In this document: piece after piece, positions 35,096 through 64,000 of the stretch
Layout: every line of letters starts with the position of its first letter
Position numbering within the stretch: the stretch's first letter is position 1
Assembly (NCBI GenBank): GCA_023238725.1
Contig: CM041553.1
Span: 16,121,501 to 16,185,500 of the forward strand
DNA: 64,000 bases
DNA from: Scortum barcoo
Lineage: Eukaryota; Chordata; Actinopteri; Centrarchiformes; Terapontidae
Direction of reading: 5' to 3'
Notes under the pieces: generated by a model
The model's database searches: none
Told to the model about the DNA's origin: nothing
The model's input: the letters and a program-made list of their open reading frames with translations, nothing else
Translations under genes and position numbers: made by a program

Positions 35096-38000
35096 TTAAA
35101 GTATCTTCTTTTTGAGTATGAGCGGTCCCACGTTGTCTCCAGTCAGCTCATTGTGCTTTAAGTGTGACTTGTCACAAACAGGAAACTAAAACAGGAAACA
35201 AATTAGTGTTAGCCGATCAGTAAGATACAGAAACACAAAACTCCTCCCTCATCCTGAAGTTCAAATATATATAAATGAATAAACGACTGGCCTCAGTAAT
35301 AGAATTCCAACTTCTATGATTGAGGTGAACCGTATTTAGCATCTGTGTGACAAATAAAAATAATTCTGTCGTGTGCAGATTACACAAACTGTGATATCTC
35401 GTCAACTTACAGTTTTGGAGCGCCAACAGCGACAGTAACACACATTTGTGCTGTTCAGGTCCTCGATATCTATCTCGTTGACCACTTTTGGGTTCTCTTT
35501 CTGGATCTTCAGGTTGATCAGGCAGTCTCTCTGCTTCTTCTTCTTCGGCAGGAACGGGCGAATGGTCAGGTAGCCCAGCAAAGCCAGGATCCCCAGGAGA
35601 GGCAGCAACCGGAGCCACTCGGACACTGCAGACACACAACGCACATATTACACACACATTAGCAAACGCAGGAGAACACTGGCATGCCTTGTTTAACGAG
35701 AGAGTAAAGTACTGAAACCAGTGTTGGCCATGGAGGGCTTCACCCCAACTCCCCCCTCATCTGAAATGTGGCACTTTAATTTAGAGTTGAAACAAGAAGC
35801 TGATAAATCAATTGACAGAATCAGCAACTATTTTCATTATCGTTTAATCGTTTCAGTCACTTTTCAATATATATACAATATTTACCTTCCAGCCTTTCTA
35901 AAGTGAGGATTTACTGCTTTCCTTTGACATAATGTGAATGTAATGAATCTTCAGGTTTTGGGTTTTTGGCCTAAACCAAACAAGTTAATGTCACCGTTAG
36001 CTCTGGAAAATTGTGATGGGGATCTTTCTCTATTTTCTGACATTTTATAGACATAATTATTAATCAAAAAATAAATAAATAAATAAATAAGGACAGTCTC
36101 ATCATTCAAGAAAACAACCTAATGATGATAATGATGCACTGATGCATTAATGTGTTCATCACTTTAAATTTGCCACTGCTAAAAATGGAGCTTGAGTTTT
36201 GTCTTATCTCAGTCCATAATAATACATGATAATTTATTCAGTGATTATAATTTTGCATTTTCAATCTCAATTCACAAAGTACCTAAAGGCATCAAATAAA
36301 GGCATCAAATAAATGTAGTGGGGTAAAAAAGTACAGTATTTTCCTCTGGGATGTAGTTAAGGTATAGGTCAAGTATAAAGTAGCAGAAAATGAAAATACT
36401 CAAGTAATGTATAAGCACCTTAAAATTGTGCTTAAATACACTTCTTCAGCAAAGGTATTTTAGTTACTTCCCACCTACTTCTGCTCCTTCTCATCCCAGT
36501 GAGGAGACTGCAGGTGACACACACTGTATGTGCTGGACCAGCTGGAGGACCAGCTCACCTCTCATCTGCGTCTCTGCTCCATCACTGCGCTTGATTGTCG
36601 AGGAGTAACGTCTCACGCTAACAGCTATCAGGGGAAACGCCGTGCTATGCCCAGAAAAGTGCTTTGGGAAAACCCATCGCACAGTCCACCGTACACGGAG
36701 AGGACAGATAAGTGAAGCACAGTGAGGATTAACCACACTTATGTAATTTTGCTTTTAGCTGCGAGTTACACCCCAGCTCCTGGAACTTTCCATAATACTC
36801 TTGTGGCAATTAAAATTCTTTCAGTAAAAGGATTTTGATGCCTAATGGGACATCACTAATCCTTAATCTCTTTAAGGAATTATATTTCACATGTAGGAGC
36901 GCTTAATGAATCTTTCATCTTCTAATCTGCTAATTTATGACAGAAAAACAACTTCAGGAAGAGGTTTAAACTTCAGCTGACATCTGGCAGCAGCTAACTA
37001 AAAAGCCAGTGACAGGAGGACCTTCATCAGACTTATCGGTTAGTGTTAAGACCACAATCACTTGAATCTTCCCATCGTGTGTTTGGTTTCACGGCCTTGT
37101 CAGAGAGGCCACTACTCGAATGGTTCAAGCATGTCAATCATCAGAAAAGCATTTGAGTAATGCACGTCCAGCTCAGCTTTTTTTTACTTTTTTTGGGCTA
37201 TTTTTAGGCTACATGTGACACTTTCTAAAGGGGCTGTGTTGGCCAAAAGGTCAAGTTGTGGTGGTTTATTAGCCTCGAGGCGAACTTTCACTCGCTGAGC
37301 CTCTGGTCAAGTTGTCGTCAAAGAGTTGCAAATAAGTCCACGAATGGGCTTTTGTGCTCTCAGCCTGATAGGTGTGAGAGATGACACGTGTGATAAGATT
37401 CGAGCAGCTCACGGTGTGGTCTGTGGAGGTTGGTCTGGTTTCAAAAAGCAGTCCCAAGGAGATTTCAGAAGCTGATAGGGATGTACCAAACTTGTTTTCT
37501 CACGGTACTGATTTTGATGCTTTGGTACACCAAGTATGGATCTAGAGCCAGTGCTCTTCAGATCGGTATACCTCACTGTGTGTAACTCACTGTAGTCATC
37601 TGTAAGTGGGGTAACATGAGCCCAGGAACTGCCACAGCTATAAAGACTCGGCCCGTCATGACAAAAGGAATATGAATATTAGCAAAGACTCTGAATTTTA
37701 TAACAACACTGTATCTGAGGCTGTTTCTCATTTGGATGTGTTATGTTATAGCCAATACGAGATCTGCTGTATATTCTCTGAATCAGTCAGACTGACCTGA
37801 CCCACCATATGCAGTCATCGGTACACCCCTAGAGACTGATGCATTTGTTTAATGTATTCAAAATAATTCAAAATAATCCTGTTGCTAGAGCTCCCTACCG
37901 CTGCGGGGACGAGAACATCAGAGTTTGCCATGCTTTCATTTAGCAACAACTGTGACTTACTTTTATTTTTGGCGATTTCTCCGCCATTGAAAATAAATGA

Positions 38001-38709
38001 GAAACATCGCAGCGCGCCGCAGCAAAAGATGACACATTGTTGTGTCTGACCAAAATGAGAGACACTCAACTTACTAAGAAGCAAATCCTCACATCTGAGA
38101 AGCTGCAACTATTACACACACTGAAGCATTTATCAACTTCTTCCACCGATTCCACCGATCCATTAACACCTGTCCTCCATTAACTCCTGATGACACCTGT
38201 GCATCCCTTTGGTGGGGGTGACAGGAGTGAGCTGATTACATGTGGGGGGCCAAACGTGGCATCACATTACCAGTTGTTGGGACTCAGGAGGAGACGAGAT
38301 GCACAGCAGAAGACAGGCTGCACCTTCTTGGTTCATGGATAGTAAAAAAACAAAAACACAACAACATTCAAACACGTAAGCAGGCTGAACTGAGGGGTGA
38401 GGTCACAAGTTTTAAGGAAGGAAGGAAGGAAGGAAGGAAGAAAGTTTTAAGGGACAAACACAGGGCATAACACAGCTCTTGTAGCACTCTGCATGACTAG
38501 GACTGGGTTTTTGTTTGCATGCTAGTTCAGTATTCAGAGCTCTGTGCTCAAAAGTGCCCACAAGTCATCTTCGCAAGAGAAGTGCTGCACAGCTGCAGCT
38601 CATTACCTGTCAGCCGCGCGAATCCACCAATGGTTTCCGGCAGCGGGAGCCTCTTAAGGTAGGCTGGGAGCTGTTGTTTTATTATCTTCGAAATCGTTTC
38701 TAACACCAT
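35096..38709 (-). CDS. cisd2: CDGSH iron-sulfur domain-containing protein 2 (NAF-1/ERIS), 3 exons
   Basis: Minus-strand exons, in order: 38709-38607, 35625-35411, 35185-35096. They join in frame to 135 residues, exactly the human length. CISD2 is a homodimeric 2Fe-2S protein anchored in the ER and outer mitochondrial membranes, acting in calcium handling, autophagy and iron-sulfur redox; human mutations cause Wolfram syndrome 2. Visible are an N-terminal QLPAYLKRLP segment, one membrane helix (about 39-60), a basic KKKK stretch (62-65) and the cluster-binding motif with ligands Cys99, Cys101, Cys110 and His114. The motif reads CDKSH, with Lys112 where the family signature has Gly. An extra Cys97 precedes the motif. 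The C-terminus GDNVGPLILKKK is conserved. Start: ATG at 38709, giving the conserved MVLE. The gene is tail-to-tail with slc9b2 and head-to-head with suclg1. Confidence 0.96.
36067..36090 (+). repeat. (AAAT)n microsatellite
   Basis: About six AAAT/AATA units in cisd2 intron 1. Confidence 0.9.
37476..37831. mobile_element. Non-autonomous hAT-like element (MITE) in cisd2 intron 1
   Basis: Ends are short inverted repeats: TAGGGATGTACC at the left and GGTACACCCCTA at the right (complement TAGGGGTGTACC). The flanking octamers GAAGCTGA and GAGACTGA match at 6 of 8 positions, as expected for an old 8-bp hAT target duplication. About 356 bp, no coding capacity. Confidence 0.55.
38414..38443 (+). repeat. 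(GGAA)n microsatellite
   Basis: About six GGAA units in cisd2 intron 1, roughly 165 bases from its exon-1 donor. GGAA runs can act as ETS-factor sites, but nothing shows that here. Confidence 0.9.
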
Positions 38710-38759
38710 GTTGAGTCGCTCAAGTAGCAGGTTTTATGTTTGACTCGGACAGTTCCTGG

Positions 38760-38960
38760 GGCTCGCTCGTGTCATTGCGTTGGTTTCTGAGTGCAGCCCG
38801 CTCGCCGGTAACGTAAACTGTCGTCGTGACAACTGGGGGACGGCGGGAGGAAAGCGTTACTGCGTACGTGAATACACGTAACGACGTGCCCGTGACGGTG
38901 GAGTGCGTGACCAATCGGCGTCCGAGGAGTTGGTGGCTCCTGATTGGCCAGATTGAACTG
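38760..38960 (-). promoter_or_regulatory. cisd2: cisd2 promoter region
   Basis: Starting about 50 bases upstream of the cisd2 ATG (minus strand) is a CpG-rich stretch. It has a CCAAT at 38911-38915 and an inverted copy ATTGG at 38943-38947, as at NF-Y-type promoters, plus several ACGTAA and ACGTG half-sites resembling CREB/ATF or E-box elements. No TATA box was seen. The start site is inferred. Confidence 0.5.
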
Positions 38961-39003
38961 AGCTTCATGAAGGTGGTTTCTGCTTCCTTCAGGTGCTCCT
39001 CGT

Positions 39004-39222
39004 AAACTTTTAAATAAGTAAATGAGGTCAAATAAATGTTGAGCCCTATGATAAAAACGCTGTTTTTTTGTTGAGTGTTAATAGTATAAACCTGCACACA
39101 TGGATTTAGTGTTTAAATTAAGTTTAATGACAAAATGAAAAAAAAAAAAAACTTTTAAATAAATATATAAGTGCAAATAAATATTGTGCCCTGTAATGAA
39201 AACACTCTTTCTAGGTTGAATG
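39004..39222 (+). repeat. Imperfect direct repeat upstream of cisd2
   Basis: Two related segments, about 39004-39080 and 39150-39222, share CTTTTAAATAA, GCAAATAAAT/TCAAATAAAT, GCCCTATGATAAAAAC or GCCCTGTAATGAAAAC, and TTGAGTG or TTGAATG in the same order. Their reverse-frame translations are also alike (SVFIIGLNIYL and SVFITGHNIYL). Family unknown; either a local duplication or two copies of one repeat. Confidence 0.7.
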
Positions 39223-41383
39223 ACAGTACCTTCGCTCCATCCCCCTGCAATTGTTTGCTCGCTGCTCCATGTGAACAATCACGGTTTCACTTCACAGGAT
39301 TTTTCCATCTGTCTGCAGCCAAGAACTATGAAATATTAGAGGGGGTACCCAAAGGCAGCATAATTGTGGTTCATTCTGTTGGGCCATTTGATACCATATT
39401 AAAGGCACTCTGTGGAGTTTTGTTAGATGGTTATGAAACTTTTTCAGTTTCCTGCCATTGCCTCTACAGGATCTACATAAGTAAACAAGACAAACAACAA
39501 GAAGATTAGCTATTTCCATTAGTTTCTAGTTGTTATTCTTATTGTGTGCCACACGGTTGGATTTTTCTGCAAAATCAGAGGAAGCGGCGCCAGGGTTTAT
39601 TCTGGCTGAATCTGTGTTGATTCAGCCGCTATCTTAGCTGCCACCTGCTCTCCTCCGGACAAAGTAGTCTCCTTGTGACTGGGACGGAAGCAGGGGAAAC
39701 ACGTAACCTAATTGTATGTGTAACATTACCTCTTTTGTCAACAGGGACTTCCAAAGTCAACATAATATGAAAAGTTCCATTGAGCTGCTTTAATTAGTAC
39801 TGCAGGGACTTTTCTAAAATGTTAAACGTCCACAGCTATGCAAATAAATCAACCACATGAGGGGTGTTGTGTGACATAAATAAAATACTGAAAATTAAAG
39901 AATTTCCTTCATTACTTCTCACTCATTGCATCCTACAGTGGGAATAGCTAATATCAACTTCTGTCCTAGGTTTCTCATAACATACCTACTAGTGTTGGGC
40001 TATATGACACTAAGACTAATCTGAAACATATATACATATTTGTCAAGTATCAGAGAATTTGTCATACTGTTCATACCACTGGAGCCATCCTTTTAATATT
40101 ACTGCTTGAATGAAACCATTATGGGCAATGATTTTTGCATCAATTTAAAGAAATACCTCCATTTTTCAGGTATGTTATTTGCTGGAATAGCTATCTACAG
40201 ACATTCATTCTATCCATGTCTAAAGATGTCACCCAAGTCTAATAGTAAGAAGGAAAAAACAGATGGACTCTGAGGTCTGACTGCAAGGGTTTGTTACTTT
40301 GTTGTGTACATTGAAATGTTACATGTGCACTGTAACATTTACCTAACATTAACATAATAAGACAGCATTTCAGGGCACTGATCAACCATTTGGAAGCCCT
40401 ACAGACAAATAGTGTATGAGAGAAAAAAATGTCTTTTTGTCTCTTATTTGTAAGTGACTTTTTGTATAATTACACCTTACTGCAATTATCATTTGAGACT
40501 TACAATTCCTGTTCCACAAATTCTGTGTAATTATGTAAGCAGGTTAGGTTGTGAGTACGTCTGCAACACAACAACTTTGCTTTAGCTTAAAACTGTATAT
40601 CCAATGAAAGAAAAGGGGAAAACTCAGCATATTCCAACTACCCAGCCTCCAGTAAAAAAGCGACGACAGATGAATGCAGATGAAGCACTCTGGTACAGAA
40701 AACCAGCCAAACTCAGAGTTTTAGGGAGCAGGATCTAGGACACTTTAAGGACCATTTGTCTTACGAGCAGTGAGGCCAGCCTCACAGATTCCTCACAAAT
40801 GTGCAATGTCCCAGTAGGAAAATACCAACCAATGTTAACCAATGGTCACATGTCATATTTTTAGTAAATCTTTATTGAACCAATATCTTGTAGCATAACA
40901 TATTGTGTTGCCTTTAAGTGGATGACATTAGTGTAAATTATTTAGCTTTTTATAGCAGGTGATTATAATGTTGTTGGTGCCCCACTTAGCATTGAATCTG
41001 ACTGTAGTGATGTATTGTATTCTATAAGTATTTTTAAATACTGTTACATACAAATTACTGTGGGATACATTTAGCAAAGTAAAAAATATTATATTTTCCA
41101 TTAATGGAAGAACAAAACCTTACAAAACAGTAAATCAACCTATTTATGATACAGACAGTGCATGAGGAAATGTACTTAGCCACTATCAAACACTGACTCT
41201 TATATAATAATTGTAATTAAAATTCCACATACAGTACAACATATATTGCAAACTAAATACTTGGCAAACTCCAGGGAATCCAGTTCTCTTGTAGAACTTA
41301 CAATCATCACATGTCATAACTTGCTCACAAGTTGGCAAAGAGACAGCAACTCTTCAGTTCACGTCCTCTACATACAGTGCTCA

Positions 41384-41580
41384 AATAGCAAGGGCCAGGT
41401 CATGCATGTATTCTACTTTTTTTTATGTCCTCTAATAAATATAGAAGTGTTTATGAGCAAAATCACCTTGAACCCATTAATTTCAAATGATGTGCATTAT
41501 TTTAATTAAGCGAGATAAATATGTTTTAGTTTAGGTATTATTTTAACCCATCACATGTTGCCTACTGTGAGCATATGTTT
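41384..41580 (+). repeat. Diverged duplicated segment, copy A (upstream of suclg1)
   Basis: It shares an ordered series of blocks with 43409-43675: AAATAGCAA, TCATGCA, AATATAGAA, a GTAAAATC-like block, TGAACCCA, CATTTCAAA/AATTTCAAA and TTAGGTATTATTT/TAAGGTATTATTT, then AACCC. Unknown repeat family. Confidence 0.65.
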
Positions 41581-41816
41581 AAAAAAAAATATATATATAT
41601 ATTTTTATACAGTATATGGCTGAAAGCTCTGGAAACACTGGTAAGTGGACCTTGTGTCAAAATTTTTCCGTTCAAATTAGTTGCCAAGGTCGAAAATGAC
41701 CTTTCACCTTAATTAGTATTTTTAGCTGAGGTCAATCAGGGTGACATTTACTGAAGTGATGCATGTGGTCGATGCGCCCTCCAGTGCCATAAAGTTTTTC
41801 ACCGGTTTCTCAGAGA

Positions 41817-41944
41817 ACTACACTACCTACAATGCAATGTGATATGAAGCAGCCCACTATTTCGCCTGAAACATTTTAAAAGCCAGTTCCTCTTTTAAGC
41901 ATCATATTCGCCGCTCACGAAAAACATCGTCGGGAGGTTATAAA
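41817..41944 (+). promoter_or_regulatory. suclg1: suclg1 core promoter
   Basis: A ZNF143-like ACTACCTACAATGCAATGTG (41822-41841) lies about 100 bases before TATAAA at 41939-41944, about 145 bases ahead of the suclg1 ATG. Both motifs are visible; their use is inferred. CpG density rises across 41,900-42,400. Confidence 0.45.
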
Positions 41945-42088
41945 TGATCAGAAAAATGCTAAAGTTAATTTTGACACAAAAACATGTTCTGAAACTTATT
42001 TATAATTGCAGGTTTGACGGGGATATTCGCAGTCGGCTAAATCCGTTTGTGGGGTCCTCAGCTTGGTGTCATTGGTGGTTGACCGAAG

Positions 42089-62376
<20,288 letters not shown>

Positions 62377-62558
62377 ATTGTGCGAGAAGGCGCCCGACCT
62401 TTTGCCCCCCCTGCCCTGACATTGAGATGAACAGCCTGATTCTGGAGGAGGTGGATGTGCCCTACAGTATCTGTAAACCCTGATTATTTCAACCACCAAG
62501 CGCACATGTTTATATTGTAATATCCGCCATGAACTTGTACCTTGCACATAATGAAGAT

Positions 62559-62564
62559 AATAAA
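62559..62564 (+). other. suclg1: suclg1 polyadenylation signal
   Basis: AATAAA 183 bases after the suclg1 stop codon, giving a short 3' UTR (62377 to about 62585). Confidence 0.75.
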
Positions 62565-62585
62565 TCATAGTGTCTTAATGGTATC

Positions 62586-64000
62586 CTAAATAACTCATTG
62601 TATACACAGTGTAAAAGCTTTATAGATGTTTTTTTTCTCTCTCTCTTCCTTCACACAATGTCGACAGCTGAAGGAAGGATGCCATGGTAACCTTGGTGAT
62701 CTGATTCGTTCTGTTATGCTCCTGCTGTAATACATATTCCGTCACTCATTTCACTGGCTGTCCACCTGAATAAGAAATATTTCTCATATTATTTTCCTGC
62801 TGTGTTGTTTCTATACTTTCGAATCGCGCCTTCAACAAACAGATGTGGTCTTATTATAGGAGCGACATGAGCGTAAAACTACACACAGGGTGGAGGGTGG
62901 AGGAGGGCGGTGTACCAGGTGTGTGCCAGATACATGTTGTAAGCTAAGACTCAATTACGAGGAGGGGAGATGAGATGAAGGTGCCTTCGTACCGTAGATA
63001 TTAGAGTTACTTTGGTTGACGTGTGAATCCACAGCATATGGTTTGAATCACACTTCTGTACAATTAGAAGAGCACAAATCGTTAATAGACCAGTCACATT
63101 AATCAGTAACAAAGTAGTCGTCACGCTGGCATTTTAAAATAGCAAAATTGTATCCACTGAAATGAAAACTACTTTACAGACTCGCGCTTCTGACCGTCAG
63201 CAAGCCGTCTCACCGGAGCTGATCTTTGAGGAAGCCGCAGAGGTCAAACTAGGGGAAGCTTATTGTTGTTTATTAGCTGTGACTCACCATCCATTTTTAT
63301 TTAACCTCTGTTGAAGTGTAAAGTGCTCAACACAGAAGGAAGCGAAGTCTTGAAGAAAACTGTGAACTTACTGACCCTTTTTGCTCGCTAACACAACAGC
63401 AACATTTTTATTTCTCTTAATGCTCACCCTAAAAAGTCTTTACTGGATGAAATAATGTTCAATCCTAAGAGCAAAATGCCAGGGAGAAGAAAACAAGTTA
63501 GAACAGGGAAAAAGGAAAGAAGCCAGCTGAGTTCGTTAGCTCAGTTATTATGACTAAAAGTGTCACCATTTTGGTGATCAGGTGGTGAGCCATTTAACTG
63601 GCGTGACCAGGCCTTTCATTATTTGTTTCACTCCTTCCAGTTTCTCAAATGTGGAAAATGACTTTACTGCTTTACTACTTTGTCTGCAAAGAAATGTCTG
63701 CTTTCTCACACAAAACATGTGCATTTTATGATGAAGCCGCACAGCTATTAGCCCTGTCAGATAACGTGTAGGTGTTGTACTTAACACTCTGCCTCACTTA
63801 AAGTTTCACATAAAGTAAAAAAAACAACAACTGTGAATTGGAAAGGAGAATGTGAAGTAGAGCAGCCAACACTTCAGGTTGCAAACGCAGCCTGTGAATA
63901 TTCAGAGCAAAGTTTCAGTTTAGCCTCTAATTAAGGCAAACCTCCAAGTTCCCACGGAGAGCTATAGGTTAAATTAACACCTCACTGCTGTACACAATGT
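62586..64000. other. 3' flank of suclg1
   Basis: No exon, repeat family or RNA gene recognised from the suclg1 poly(A) signal to the end of the window. Confidence 0.6.

Larger units (their letters stand above)
38961..41930. other. cisd2-suclg1 intergenic region
   Basis: Gene-free stretch between two divergent promoters. Apart from the direct repeat at 39004-39222 and the segment at 41384-41580, I see only AT-rich unique-looking sequence and no recognisable exon. Confidence 0.6.

Noticed and set aside
37815..38108. 97-codon minus-strand frame in cisd2 intron 1
   Set aside because: It partly overlaps the hAT-like element, shows no known domain and lies within a well-supported intron.

Overview
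This window is vertebrate nuclear DNA, almost certainly from a ray-finned (teleost, probably percomorph) fish. It has multi-exon genes with GT-AG introns and long AT-rich introns. It also has abundant (CA)n/(TG)n microsatellites, Tc1/mariner, hAT-like and LTR-retrotransposon relics, and four proteins that read as close vertebrate orthologues. No bacterial, phage, CRISPR or operon-like structure is present.

Layout. Positions 1-13,060 hold no recognisable gene; they contain two solo LTRs (203-614 and 6910-7398), a retroposon tail with a hairpin (about 2761-2900) and small repeats. bdh2 (+) has coding exons at 15603-21592 and a likely non-coding first exon and promoter near 13,070-13,180. slc9b2 (+) starts about 0.3-0.5 kb further on: non-coding first exon ending at 22065, coding exons 24159-32631. 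cisd2 (-) follows tail-to-tail, coding exons 38709-35096. suclg1 (+) lies head-to-head with cisd2, coding exons 42089-62376. The last 1.6 kb is 3' flank. All four coding sequences could be assembled with continuous frame across every splice junction: 245, 567, 135 and 324 residues.

The bdh2-slc9b2-cisd2 block keeps the order and relative orientation of human 4q24 (BDH2-SLC9B2-SLC9B1-CISD2). There is only one slc9b gene here, and suclg1 is the next neighbour, whereas human SUCLG1 is on chromosome 2. Three products are tied to mitochondria or iron: BDH2 (cytosolic SDR dehydrogenase linked to ketone use and a mammalian siderophore), CISD2 (2Fe-2S protein of ER and outer mitochondrial membrane) and SUCLG1 (TCA-cycle ligase subunit). 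SLC9B2 is a cation/proton antiporter. This proximity looks like ordinary synteny, not a functional cluster.

I did not find an undescribed biological system. The observations most worth checking are a GC-AG intron in bdh2, a Lys replacing the signature Gly in the CISD2 CDGSH motif, a long CA microsatellite 7 bases after a suclg1 splice donor, two related solo LTRs with intact target duplications, three internally deleted DNA transposons in introns, a long intronic hairpin, and a diverged duplicated segment on both sides of suclg1 exon 1. All positions come from reading by eye; no alignment or search was run.
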